Shown: positions 1 through 10,037, counted from the stretch's first letter. The stretch is DNA of 10,599 bases from DATKZH01 sp964475955 (GCA_964475955.1 CAYYZY010000245.1:1-10599); one strand, 5' to 3'. Notes: generated by a model from the letters alone, not told the origin. Numbers and translations: made by a program.

Positions 1-277
1 CGCAGCACGCAGACCGGAACCCGGTGTGCGCTTTGCCACCCCCGGGCTCCGTCGCTGCACGCCTTCGCCGTACGTAGAGGGAACAGAAACGGAACTCGAC
101 CTGCCCTGTGGTCAATCGCTCAGTTTTCGCAGCCCATACGGAGTGTGCCTACGACTTTGCGAATGCGGAAGTCCTTCTTCGACCGGTCCTTTCTCCGCTT
201 TGGGTGAATCGACGAGAGGCCCACACGGTCGCTCGACGGCTCGACCCTGCCGGCTGGATTCCGCCCTGCCCGCAGCT

Positions 278-283
278 TACAAT
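278..283 (+). promoter_or_regulatory. Weak candidate -10 box upstream of the DUF6807 gene
   Basis: TACAAT matches the sigma70 -10 consensus TATAAT at five of six positions and lies about 50 bases before the start codon at 334. No convincing TTGACA-like -35 box sits 16-18 bases upstream, so this is a weak call. The rest of bases 1-333 shows no supported gene in any frame: the open frames there have no recognisable protein character. Confidence 0.3.
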
Positions 284-321
284 CGTGGCATGTGCCCGCC
301 TCCTGCGCGTTGCCTGCCATC

Positions 322-326
322 GGGAG
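322..326 (+). promoter_or_regulatory. Ribosome binding site of the DUF6807 gene
   Basis: GGGAG lies 7 bases before the ATG at 334. This favours that ATG over the upstream in-frame start at 292 and the next in-frame ATG at 343. Confidence 0.55.
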
Positions 327-333
327 TCCCCCC

Positions 334-1611
334 ATGCCTGCGATGAGTCGTACTGTTCTGCCCCGTCGCCGCTTCACGGGAATCGCGACGTTTGCCCTTC
401 TCCTCGGGGTCGCCGCCAGCCGCGTATCGCTCGGCGGCGAGGCCCGGCCGACGCTCCAGGTGCCGGAAGTCGACCAGGAACTGGAAGTGGCGCTCGACCT
501 GCCCGCCGAAGCGGAGCTGCCCGGTTCGCCGCCCTACCGGTTGGCCGAAGTCGGCCGGGACGACGTGGCGGTGCCCATTCAAGTCGCCTGTGGTCCGTGC
601 TCATCGAATGCGCCGGCCGAAGGCGAACGCGGGCAGGCACGACTGATCGCCGTCATTCCGCCGGGCGGGGGCGAGTCGCCGCGTCGGTTCGCCTTGCGCC
701 CCGCCGAGGGCGGGCCGGCCCCCGCCGCCTTTCGCCTGGAAGCGGTCGACGACAAGTCGCTCGGCCTCTGGGAAGGCGATGCCCCGGTGCTCGTCTACAA
801 CCACGGAACGATCACCGCCGAGCACGTGCCGGAGAACGACCGGCGCCGCAGGAGGTCGTGCTACATCCATCCCCTCTACGGGCTCAACGGCGAGGTGCTC
901 ACCGAGGATTTTCCCCGCGACCACTACCATCACCACGGCGTGTTCTGGACGTGGCCGCACGTGGCCATCGACGGCCGGGAATACGACCTTTGGGCCGACC
1001 GTGGCATCAAGCAGCGGTTCGTGGCGTGGCTCTGCCGCGACGTCGGGCCGCTGGCCGGCGTGATCGGCGTCGAGAACGGGTGGTTCGTCGGGGATCGGAA
1101 GGTGATGATCGAGCGGGTGTGGATCACCGCGCACACGGCGAAAGGCGAAACGCGCTCCGTCGACCTGGAGTTCACCTGGATCCCGGTCGACCGGCCGATC
1201 ACGCTCTGGGGCGCCGGCGGCAAGAGCTACGGCGGGCTGACGGTCCGCTTCGCTCCTCTTGCGCGCAAAGACCCCAGCACGACGATCACGGTCCCCGGCG
1301 GCCCCACGACCGGCGACCTGCCCGACACGCCGCTGGCCTGGGCCGACTTCACCTCGCAGTTCGGCGACTCGCCTACGCCCAGCGGCGCCGCCGTGTTCGT
1401 CCCGCCCAGCCACCCCGACTATCCCCCCACGTGGCTCACGCGCCACTACGGCCCGCTGTGCGTCGGCTGGCCGGGCGTGAAGCCCGAGACGTTCGAGCCG
1501 GGAGGGCCCATCCGACTCAGCTACCGGATCTGGATCCACAAGACGCCGCGCGACACGTCGGCGATCCAGGCGGCGTACGAGGCTTACGCGGCGCGGGTGC
1601 GGTGGGAGTAG
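334..1611 (+). CDS. Exported DUF6807 family (PmoA-like) protein
   Basis: This 425-residue protein begins with a basic stretch and a hydrophobic segment (RRRFTGIATFALLLGVAAS), read as an export signal. The body has the hallmark of the DUF6807 family, which databases also call 'methane oxygenase PmoA': a YIHPLYGLNG segment, then EDFPRDHYHHHGVFWTW with its histidine cluster, then a DLWADRG segment. The family name is misleading; these are not membrane methane monooxygenase subunits. Members are common in planctomycetes and Bacteroidetes and are generally suspected of acting on carbohydrates, but no reaction is established here. The start at 334 was chosen for its Shine-Dalgarno and because it leaves the signal peptide at the N-terminus. 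The gene stands alone, with a 242-base spacer to the next coding region. Family assignment is fairly sure; function is unknown. Confidence 0.85.
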   Translation: MPAMSRTVLPRRRFTGIATFALLLGVAASRVSLGGEARPTLQVPEVDQELEVALDLPAEAELPGSPPYRLAEVGRDDVAVPIQVACGPCSSNAPAEGERGQARLIAVIPPGGGESPRRFALRPAEGGPAPAAFRLEAVDDKSLGLWEGDAPVLVYNHGTITAEHVPENDRRRRRSCYIHPLYGLNGEVLTEDFPRDHYHHHGVFWTWPHVAIDGREYDLWADRGIKQRFVAWLCRDVGPLAGVIGVENGWFVGDRKVMIERVWITAHTAKGETRSVDLEFTWIPVDRPITLWGAGGKSYGGLTVRFAPLARKDPSTTITVPGGPTTGDLPDTPLAWADFTSQFGDSPTPSGAAVFVPPSHPDYPPTWLTRHYGPLCVGWPGVKPETFEPGGPIRLSYRIWIHKTPRDTSAIQAAYEAYAARVRWE

Positions 1612-1672
1612 GCGCAAAAGTTGCGGACGAGCGGCCTCGGGACGATCGCAAGTTCCTTCTGTGTAACGGGTT

Positions 1673-1696
1673 ACGCCGTCCTACGGCGGACGGCGT
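1673..1696. terminator. 9-bp hairpin, possible terminator after the DUF6807 gene
   Basis: ACGCCGTCC and GGACGGCGT form a perfect 9-bp stem around a six-base loop, 62 bases after the DUF6807 stop codon. No clear T-run follows, so this is not a classical intrinsic terminator. It could instead be a small dispersed palindrome. Its position between a finished gene and a new promoter fits a transcription boundary. Confidence 0.4.
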
Positions 1697-1718
1697 CACC
1701 TTGGTCGCCGAGGCAGGT

Positions 1719-1748
1719 TTGACCCGGTGCGCAAATTCCCGGTAGTAT
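1719..1748 (+). promoter_or_regulatory. Sigma70-like promoter of the toxin-antitoxin pair
   Basis: TTGACC (1719-1724) and TAGTAT (1743-1748) are separated by 18 bases. The -35 box matches consensus at five of six positions and the -10 box at four of six. Transcription would start near 1755, giving a leader of about 100 bases before the antitoxin ATG at 1854. ParD-type antitoxins normally repress their own operon, so operator sites would be expected here. No clean palindrome overlaps the promoter. Confidence 0.55.
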
Positions 1749-1842
1749 AGAGAAGTGGGGCCGCTCGAGATGGGCATTGGCTTCCCGCCCGGCGTCGTCG
1801 CCAATACACGAGAGGGCTCGGGAAGGACATTGGAGTCAAGAC

Positions 1843-1847
1843 AGGGG
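1843..1847 (+). promoter_or_regulatory. Ribosome binding site deciding the antitoxin start
   Basis: AGGGG lies 6 bases before the ATG at 1854. It abuts the alternative ATG at 1848, which would leave no spacing. This supports 1854 and argues against the longer reading frame from the GTG at 1755. Confidence 0.5.
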
Positions 1848-1853
1848 ATGAGC

Positions 1854-2111
1854 ATGGCTGCCCAATCGCCGGGCGAGCTTGAGTCGTTTCATCGCTTTCT
1901 GACCGAGCAACTGGCGGACGGTCGGGGCGATCTCACACTGGAGGAGAGCGTGGCGGCCTTCCGCGCTTACCAGCGCGATTTGGAACGCATTCGCAAGGAC
2001 ATACAGCGCGCAGTCCAGAGATACCGACGGGGCGAAGGACGCGAGTTGGACTACGAAGCGATCAAGGAAGAGGTGACGGCACGTCTCGCGGAACGAGGGA
2101 TCACCGACTGA
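1854..2111 (+). CDS. ParD-like antitoxin of a type II toxin-antitoxin pair
   Basis: This is a small, charged, apparently all-helical protein of 85 residues. It shows the pattern of short planctomycete and cyanobacterial antitoxins: an N-terminal helix around ESFHRFLTEQL, a segment LTLEESVAAFRAYQ, a long basic/acidic helix (RDLERIRKDIQRAVQRYRRG), and a C-terminal acidic helix that would wrap the toxin. No ribbon-helix-helix signature is obvious, so DNA binding is not shown. Its stop codon shares one base with the start of a ParE-like gene, the standard antitoxin-first arrangement. Role: binding and neutralising the toxin, and probably autoregulation. Starts at 1755 (GTG), 1770 or 1848 are possible but have poorer Shine-Dalgarno placement. 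Identity rests mainly on gene order and size. Confidence 0.7.
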   Translation: MAAQSPGELESFHRFLTEQLADGRGDLTLEESVAAFRAYQRDLERIRKDIQRAVQRYRRGEGRELDYEAIKEEVTARLAERGITD

Positions 2112-2416
2112 TGGCGGCGGTCATCTGGGATCCTGAGGCAGAGCACGACCTGCGCGAAATCGCGTACTTCATCGGCGTTCAGCGGGGAAGTCCGCTCGCA
2201 GCCCGCTGTCTCATCGACTCAATCCGGCAGAAGTGCGCCCTGTACGCGAGCCACCCCGAGATGGGCCAGGAGCGGCCTGACTTCGAGCCGGGGATTCGTG
2301 TCTTTCGCGTGGGTAACCACGTGGTTCTCTACTTCCCACGAACTGACGGGATCTACGTCGTCCGCATCTTCGAGGGTCACATCGATTACCCTGATGTTTT
2401 CAGTCCTAGACCGTGA
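2111..2416 (+). CDS. ParE/RelE superfamily toxin
   Basis: At 101 residues this is the usual length for the family. The ParE layout is visible: an N-terminal strand and helix (VIWDPEAEHDLREIAYFI), a second helix rich in Ala and Arg, the segment HPEMGQERPDFEPGIRVFRVGNHVVLYF matching the family's P-x2-G-x-x-R...G-x-R...Y pattern, and a last strand with YVVRIFEGHIDY (family VVRVLHGRRD). ParE proteins poison DNA gyrase and RelE proteins cleave mRNA at the ribosome; the target cannot be told from the sequence. The gene starts inside the antitoxin stop codon (TGATG), and GAGGGA at 2095-2100 can serve as its ribosome binding site. It ends 13 bases from the 3' end of the converging radical SAM gene. 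By eye, the pair is less GC-extreme than its neighbours, consistent with mobility. Confidence 0.85.
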   Translation: MAAVIWDPEAEHDLREIAYFIGVQRGSPLAARCLIDSIRQKCALYASHPEMGQERPDFEPGIRVFRVGNHVVLYFPRTDGIYVVRIFEGHIDYPDVFSPRP

Positions 2417-2429
2417 CGCCCCCACTTCG

Positions 2430-4409
<1,980 letters not shown>

Positions 4410-4413
4410 GAGG

Positions 4414-4418
4414 TCCTC
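4414..4418 (-). promoter_or_regulatory. Ribosome binding site of the radical SAM gene, overlapping the upstream stop
   Basis: GAGGA lies 4 bases before the GTG at 4409, and its first two bases are the last two of the TGA of the upstream gene (4419-4417). This layout favours re-initiation by ribosomes finishing the upstream gene, and it favours GTG 4409 over ATG 4397. Confidence 0.55.
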
Positions 4419-7400
4419 AGTGGCCGAGTGCAGTCATCGGGATTCCCTCCCTCGTCCCCGATTTCTCTTCCCCCGCCACCGCCGGCGCCTTCCCCTTCGC
4501 CACGACGCGGAATCCCACGTTGTACACGCGCTGGTACGGCGGATAGCTGAGCCGGAAGCTCGACGTGCACCGCTTGGGCCGATCGCGCCAGGAGCCGCCG
4601 CGCACGACCTTGCGGCCGGGAGCGTCGGGCGCGTTGCGGCCGTCGTCGGCGTAGTACGGGTAGGGGCGGTAGGCGGTGCGCGTCCACTCGGCCGCGTTGC
4701 CGTGCACGTCGCCCAGGCCCCAAGCGTTGGGTTGATAAGCGCCCGGGGCGACCGTCAGCAGGCTCCCGTCGTTGAACCGGGCGTCCTTGGGGATCCAGTC
4801 GTCGTACTTGGGCGGGTCCTTGTAGGCCTCGAAGACGGTGTACGGGTTGGTGACGAACTCGACCATCTTGGCGTCGCTCACGTTGGCGAACGGCGAGAAG
4901 TCAGCCTCCAGGTCGCCGTAGAACATCGGGGTGGGCGCGCCGGCCCGGCACGCGTACTCCCACTGGGCCTCGGAGGGCAGCGTGAACTCCTCGCCGGCCG
5001 TCTGCGAGAGCCGCCGGCAAAACGCCATGGCCGCGTTCCAACTGACGCGCACGACCGGTTGCTCCGGCTCGTTCATCGGGTAGCCGTGGATGCCGAACTG
5101 GTAGGCGTTCTTCGATTCGACGCGGCTGTCGTGGTTCGGATCGAACCGGGCGAACTGGGCGTTGGTCACCTCGCCGACGCCCATCCAGAACGGCTCGGCG
5201 ATGCGCACCCGGCACGGCGGGCGCTCGTCGGCGGCGCCGTCGGCGCTTCCCATCACGAACTCGCCTGGAGGGATGAGGACCATGTCGAAGCGGAGGCCGT
5301 CGCCGAGTTCGATCGTGCGCCGGGTGACGGGCCCGGCCGCCGCCTGGCGACGCGCGGCTTCTTCGGCGTCGAACGGCCAGTTCGGGCAGGCGACTTCCGG
5401 CGGCGCGGCCGGCTCGGTCGGCTCGGGGATGATCGGCTCGATGGGCTCGCGCGGCGTCTCCGGCACGGCTTCGGGATCGTCGTCCAGGTTGGCGTAGCGC
5501 TTCAACAGCTCGCGGCGCCGCGCGCGCTGCACGCCGGGGTCGGCCAGCTCTTCGCCCCAGGTGCCGTGGTAGGGACAGTTGAGGTCGATCCAGGTGACGA
5601 GCCGGTCCCACGCTTCCGCGTCGAGTTCGACGCCGTGGTGCCCCTTCTGGAGCATTTGGACCAACTGCGTGGTGTCGGCGTGGTATTCCAGCGGCGTGAG
5701 CATGTGGTAGTCGCTCTCGATGCCCGGCCGCCGCACGTACCGGTGCAATTCGGCGTAACCGACCGAGAACTTGCCGCCGCGGTTGCCGCCGTTGCCCGAG
5801 GTGATGATCTTCCAGTCGTCGATCTTCACGTCGCCGCGGAGGTCGGCGATTCGGGTGCCGTCGGGCCGCGGCTGGCCGTCGTGGCATCCGACGCAGTACC
5901 GATCGATCACCGGCTGCACCTCGCGCGCGTAGCTGAAGCCGCGCAAGGGGCCGTACCACGGCTCGATCCGGTCGGGCGCCCGGTTCGCGGCCCGCGTGAG
6001 CTTGGTGGGCGGGGCCGAGTTCTGCGGCTCGTGGCACCCGGCGCACTGGACCACCTCGCCCGGCATGGCCGTCATCCAGCTCCGCATGAGTTGCAGGGCC
6101 TTGCCCTCTTCGTCGAGCGGTTGCAGGGCGATCGGCACGTTGGCCGGCACGGTGAACTTGGCCGAACCGTCCTCGTAGACGGGCACGGTGCCGAGCACCC
6201 GTTTGATGTCCCACGGGCCGTCCATGCCGATGATCCCCAAGAGGCCGCCCATTCCTTGGTAGGCGTAGTGATACGTGATCAGGCGCAGCTCCTTCACGGT
6301 GCCCCGCGGCACGCCCTTCAGGCCGTCGCCCGTGTAGATATCGGGCAGATAGACCAGGGCGTCCTTGCGGCCCGGCTTGATCTTCTCGGGCACCACCGGC
6401 GGGCGCGGCGTTCGGCGGATGGGGATCGGCTCCAGGAGGGCGTAGCCGGGAAGCTCCTCGAGGAGCACCATGTTGTCGAACGTGTCGACCAGGTAGATGC
6501 CCCAAAGCGACTGCGGCGTCGGCCTGGCGGCGACCAGGAAGTGCTTCGCGCTCAGCGGGTACGGTTGGAGGAACTTGGGCCAACTGCTGCGCGTGAGCCC
6601 GTCGCGGATGATCATCTCGACCTCCTTGCCGTGGCCCGGGATGCGCTGCACGGCACCGGCCGCCTCGCGGCGCCCCCGGGCCGGGTCGAACAGCACCAGC
6701 TCGCCCATGCGCGGGTGGTCGTGATGCCCGCCGATCACGGCCACCACCTGCGTGGGATGGTTGGGGATGGGCCGGGCGTAGAAGATCGAGTTGGGCCAGT
6801 AGGAGTTGCTGCCGTAGTACTCCATTTGCTCGGTGCCGTCCGGGTTCATGTGGAACAACAGCCGCGTGTTGGAGTGGGGCGTGTCGGTGTATTCCCAGCG
6901 GGAGTAGAGTACGCGCCCGTTGTTCATCACGGTGGGGCACCAGTCGTGGTCCTGGTCGAAGCAGAGCTGGCGGATGTTGCGGCCGTCGGCGTCCATCACG
7001 TAGAGGTTGGCCACGTGCGAGCCGCCGTAGACGCACGGCACCCCGATAAAGCAGGCCGTGGAGGTGAAGAGGATCTTGCCGTTGGGGAGGTAGCAGGCGT
7101 CGTAGCTGTCGACGTCGGGCTCCTCGCCGGTCAGCTCCCGGAAGCCCGTGCCGTCGATTCCGATCTCGCAGACTTGCCAGCGGTCGTGGCTTGCGACCAT
7201 AGAGAAGAGGAGCCGGTCGGCGTCGAAATGGAGGTCCACGTCGCCGACGAACTTGCCCTCCTCGGGCCTGTAGAGGGTGGTCAGCTTCCCGTTTGGGCCG
7301 GGCGGCGAGAGGACGGCGATCTCGTCGTCGAAGCCCGTTTTGGGAAGGCTCGAATTGCTCTGCCAGTTCCGCGGCAGCCCCAGCGAGGGCGACTTCGCGC

Positions 7401-8262
7401 CCCGCTTGACCACCAGCAGCCGGTCGAAATCCAGCAGCGGATTGGCCAGCAGGGCCTCGCGCCGCAGCGCTTGGAGCGACTCGGCCACGCGCTCCGCGCC
7501 GGCTTCGGCCTCCGCGTCGCCTTGGGCCGCTTCGTCCTCCAGGCGCTCGGCCTCGTCGGCCAGCGCGTCGAGCCGCTTCAAGTACTCGGGGCCCTTGGGG
7601 TAATCGGACCTGAAGGTCTCGACGAGATCGTCGATCGCAAGGCGCAGCGCGTCGGGCCGGACGTCGGTCGGGCGGTAGCCGAGATGGGCGAATACCGGCG
7701 GCGGGCTGTCGAGCTTTCGGGCCTTGGGGCGAACCGGCTTCCAGCCCTCGGGGAGCGGTTCGGAGGAGTCGAACCGGAGGCTCACCAGGTGCGGGAACGG
7801 TCCGTTTCGCTCCAAGCGGATCGTGTGCTTGCCCGACTCGATTTCCAACGCGGCCGACTCCTCCCATGCCGCCCCGCTCGTGTTCCAACTGCCGGTCGCC
7901 TCGCGGCAGACCGAGCCGACGCGGTTCTTGTCCAAGTAGAGATCGACCGGCCGGGCACTCTGGGCGGCGTAGAAGACGTTGAGCGTGTAGACGGCCGACA
8001 CGGGAAAGTCGACGTCGTACTCCACCACGTTGGGGATCGCCCCGCCGTTGGCGACCATCGGGCCCGCGTCGGCCCAGTTCGCGGTGAAGGTTTTGGCGTT
8101 GCCGCGGTTGAAGGCCCACGCCGGGATCAGGAACGAGCCGGCCGGTTCGGCGCGGCCGGGCTGGGTAAGCCCGAGCGTCGAAGCGGCCACCGCCGCGGCC
8201 AACCAGGCGACCGGCGAAGTCCGCCGGGCGTGCGGCATCGAAACGGAACGTCTGCTCATCAT
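4417..8262 (-). CDS. Exported HzsA-like dihaem cytochrome c with C-terminal SUMF1/FGE-type domain
   Basis: The protein has 1281 residues and a signal peptide (cleavage likely after A38, GRA|EP). Next come a lectin-like beta-sandwich (about 42-150), a charged coiled coil (about 195-273), a TolB/WD40-like propeller (about 285-500), and the hydrazine-synthase-alpha middle domain (about 610-745: LGTVPVYEDGSAKFTVPA, MRSWMTAMPGE). Two haem c sites follow, CAGCH (740-744) and CVGCH (790-794). A Pro/Glu-rich linker (about 927-961) leads to a SUMF1 domain (about 985-1258: VLIPPGEFVMGS, LPSEAQWEYACRAG, VRGGSW). The aligned first catalytic Cys of FGE is D1227; only C1232 remains, so formylglycine synthesis is unlikely. 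No hydrazine synthase beta/gamma genes are present, so the anammox reaction is not implied. Its ATG overlaps the GH26 stop (ATGA). A second ATG follows immediately at 8259. The likely setting is the periplasm; the redox partner is unknown. Confidence 0.88.
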   Translation of the reverse strand: MMSRRSVSMPHARRTSPVAWLAAAVAASTLGLTQPGRAEPAGSFLIPAWAFNRGNAKTFTANWADAGPMVANGGAIPNVVEYDVDFPVSAVYTLNVFYAAQSARPVDLYLDKNRVGSVCREATGSWNTSGAAWEESAALEIESGKHTIRLERNGPFPHLVSLRFDSSEPLPEGWKPVRPKARKLDSPPPVFAHLGYRPTDVRPDALRLAIDDLVETFRSDYPKGPEYLKRLDALADEAERLEDEAAQGDAEAEAGAERVAESLQALRREALLANPLLDFDRLLVVKRGAKSPSLGLPRNWQSNSSLPKTGFDDEIAVLSPPGPNGKLTTLYRPEEGKFVGDVDLHFDADRLLFSMVASHDRWQVCEIGIDGTGFRELTGEEPDVDSYDACYLPNGKILFTSTACFIGVPCVYGGSHVANLYVMDADGRNIRQLCFDQDHDWCPTVMNNGRVLYSRWEYTDTPHSNTRLLFHMNPDGTEQMEYYGSNSYWPNSIFYARPIPNHPTQVVAVIGGHHDHPRMGELVLFDPARGRREAAGAVQRIPGHGKEVEMIIRDGLTRSSWPKFLQPYPLSAKHFLVAARPTPQSLWGIYLVDTFDNMVLLEELPGYALLEPIPIRRTPRPPVVPEKIKPGRKDALVYLPDIYTGDGLKGVPRGTVKELRLITYHYAYQGMGGLLGIIGMDGPWDIKRVLGTVPVYEDGSAKFTVPANVPIALQPLDEEGKALQLMRSWMTAMPGEVVQCAGCHEPQNSAPPTKLTRAANRAPDRIEPWYGPLRGFSYAREVQPVIDRYCVGCHDGQPRPDGTRIADLRGDVKIDDWKIITSGNGGNRGGKFSVGYAELHRYVRRPGIESDYHMLTPLEYHADTTQLVQMLQKGHHGVELDAEAWDRLVTWIDLNCPYHGTWGEELADPGVQRARRRELLKRYANLDDDPEAVPETPREPIEPIIPEPTEPAAPPEVACPNWPFDAEEAARRQAAAGPVTRRTIELGDGLRFDMVLIPPGEFVMGSADGAADERPPCRVRIAEPFWMGVGEVTNAQFARFDPNHDSRVESKNAYQFGIHGYPMNEPEQPVVRVSWNAAMAFCRRLSQTAGEEFTLPSEAQWEYACRAGAPTPMFYGDLEADFSPFANVSDAKMVEFVTNPYTVFEAYKDPPKYDDWIPKDARFNDGSLLTVAPGAYQPNAWGLGDVHGNAAEWTRTAYRPYPYYADDGRNAPDAPGRKVVRGGSWRDRPKRCTSSFRLSYPPYQRVYNVGFRVVAKGKAPAVAGEEKSGTREGIPMTALGH

Positions 8263-10031
8263 TGGGCCTTTTCGTTCGCGGAGGGGAGCGTCCGTGATCC
8301 GTGGCCGCCGCCGAGCGCGGTTCTCGCCGTGCTCGGCCCGGCCGAGTCGCTTCGAGCCGACTCGTCGCGAGGCACCGGGACTTCCATGGCCGCGAGCTTG
8401 TAGCCCGACCAGGTCTGATTCCCGGCCCGCTTCGTGGCGTGCAGCCGGATGTATCGCGCGCGGGTCGCCGGGAAGCGAACGCGGTCGGCCGCCTCCCAGG
8501 TCACGTAGGGGCGGTCGGTGGCCGAGAAGACTTCCTTCCAACGGCCCGGCGCATTCGGTTCGTCGAGGGCCACCTCGATTGCGAAGTCGCAGGGGTGGAT
8601 CTTCCAGCCCCAGAACAGGTTGACCCGGTCGATGCGGTAGCTGTCGCCCAGGTCGACGTAGATCCACTCGTCGTCGCGCTGGTCGCTCGACCACACCGAG
8701 TAGTAGTCGCCGTCCACCGCGCCCTGGGGCGACTCGCCCGACGAGGCGACGACCTTCTTGCCGCGGGCGAGGTCGACCATGCCCACGGCCAGCCGGACGG
8801 CGTTGGAGCGGCTCTCCTCGCCCGCGTCGTCGACGGCGACGGCGGTCACTTCGTAGCAGCCGGGCGGTGCGTCGGCCCAGCGGAACTCGAAGGGGGCCGT
8901 TTCGTCGACGCCGATCCGCGTGTCGCCCGCGTAGAAGGCGACGCTTCCGACCTCGCCGTCGCGGTCCACGGCGTAGGCCGCAATCTCCACGGGGCCGTCG
9001 CCGAACCAGGCGGAGCCGTCGTCGAGCGGCTCGAGGATGCCGACGTGCGGGGCGATGTTCCCTTCGCCGAAGGGCGGTAACTCGTCGAGCGTCACCACGA
9101 AGTCGTGGCGCATGGTCATCACGGCCCAGTCGGCCGGGCGGCGGTGGCTCGGCGCGCCCCACCAGGGCATCGCGTAGAGCCACTTGGGAAGCGCGCCTCG
9201 CTGCATGAGGTCGGGGTCCGGGATCGCGTCGCATTCGCCGCAGGCCAGCATCTTGCCCGGCGAAACCTGCGACATCGTCTGGTAGTACTGCCCGTATTTC
9301 GGGTCGGCCGTCTTGAAGTCGACCCCGTAAATGTCGATCCCCGAGATGTCGACGACGTCGTCGCCCGGGTAGAACCGCCGCCGGGTTTCGGCGTCCTTTT
9401 TGCCCACGCCGGCGCTGTAGACCCAAATCAGGTTGTCGAGCTTGCGCGCCCGCGTGAAGTGGTTGTACATCATGCGCCAAAGCGCAGCCGTGTTCTCCGG
9501 ATTCTCCTTGTCGGTCCACCAGAACCACCCGCCGTCGATTTCGTGCAGCGGGCGCCACAGGACGGGAACGTCGGCGTCTTCGAGCACCTGGAGCTTGTCC
9601 GCGGCGGCGTCCATCTCGGCCATCGCCCGCCGGTGTTCGGCGGTGCCCGGCGTGACGAGCTTGCCGACGTCGACCGGCGACTCGCGCTTTCTCGACCAGG
9701 CCGAATCTTCGCCGAAGTGCCAGTGCCAATGGAGCGTGAGGAGGTAGCGATGCCGTCGGGCGTGCTCGGCGACCTCCTGTACGTCGCCCAGCCAGCGGAC
9801 GTCGCGACCCCAGATCGCTGCCTGTTTGCCCGTCTGCTCGTAGTCGTCGGGCGTATGAACGTACACGTTGTAGCCGGCCAGCACCTTCTGCTGGCAGATC
9901 GAATGGAGGTACTCGAGCACCTGCCGGGCCGTCGCCGACAGGTTGGGATTGACCGGATCGTCGGCCCGAGCCGCGGCCGGGCAACCCAGTCCGGCCAGGG
10001 CAACGGCCGTCCAGACCGCGGGCGTACGCAT
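8259..10031 (-). CDS. Secreted GH26 glycoside hydrolase (beta-mannanase-like) with Ig-like and F5/8C domains
   Basis: This 590-residue protein has a signal peptide (cleavage likely after A23, ARA|DD). The GH26 barrel spans about residues 28-325: TLHWHWHFG, then the acid/base site WRPLHEIDGGWFWW with E164, and a strand ending LACGECDA where E266 is the likely nucleophile. An Ig-like domain (about 332-416, VEIAAYAVDRDGEVGSVAFY) and an F5/8 type C (discoidin) domain (about 418-555, DLARGKKV to RYIRLHATK) follow; these typically bind glycans. GH26 enzymes mostly cleave beta-1,4-mannan, a few beta-1,3-xylan; the substrate is not decided here. A low-complexity tail of about 35 residues ends the protein. 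It is the first gene of the operon; the next gene starts in its stop codon. ATG 10031 is supported by AAGGAG 6 bases upstream; an in-frame start at 10070 would put the signal peptide out of position. Confidence 0.9.
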   Translation of the reverse strand: MRTPAVWTAVALAGLGCPAAARADDPVNPNLSATARQVLEYLHSICQQKVLAGYNVYVHTPDDYEQTGKQAAIWGRDVRWLGDVQEVAEHARRHRYLLTLHWHWHFGEDSAWSRKRESPVDVGKLVTPGTAEHRRAMAEMDAAADKLQVLEDADVPVLWRPLHEIDGGWFWWTDKENPENTAALWRMMYNHFTRARKLDNLIWVYSAGVGKKDAETRRRFYPGDDVVDISGIDIYGVDFKTADPKYGQYYQTMSQVSPGKMLACGECDAIPDPDLMQRGALPKWLYAMPWWGAPSHRRPADWAVMTMRHDFVVTLDELPPFGEGNIAPHVGILEPLDDGSAWFGDGPVEIAAYAVDRDGEVGSVAFYAGDTRIGVDETAPFEFRWADAPPGCYEVTAVAVDDAGEESRSNAVRLAVGMVDLARGKKVVASSGESPQGAVDGDYYSVWSSDQRDDEWIYVDLGDSYRIDRVNLFWGWKIHPCDFAIEVALDEPNAPGRWKEVFSATDRPYVTWEAADRVRFPATRARYIRLHATKRAGNQTWSGYKLAAMEVPVPRDESARSDSAGPSTARTALGGGHGSRTLPSANEKAQ

Positions 10032-10037
10032 CGTCCT

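Noticed and set aside
108..1745. Plus-strand 545-codon frame overlapping the DUF6807 gene
   Set aside because: It is an Arg/Pro/Ala-rich shadow of the real gene in another frame, without any motif.
1755..1853. Longer antitoxin start at the GTG at 1755
   Set aside because: It would coincide with the predicted transcription start and lacks a ribosome binding site. The extra 33 residues do not resemble the family, and AGGGG supports 1854. A leaderless start cannot be fully excluded.
4417..8262. Calling the middle gene a true hydrazine synthase subunit of an anammox organism
   Set aside because: Only the middle domain and haem motifs resemble HzsA. The beta and gamma subunits are absent from the operon, and the SUMF1 fusion points to the widespread non-anammox planctomycete family.
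8263..9984. Long N-terminal extension of the HzsA-like reading frame through the GH26 gene
   Set aside because: The extension lies over the GH26 coding region in another frame and has shadow-type Arg-rich composition. The ATG at 8262 is followed by a clean signal peptide.
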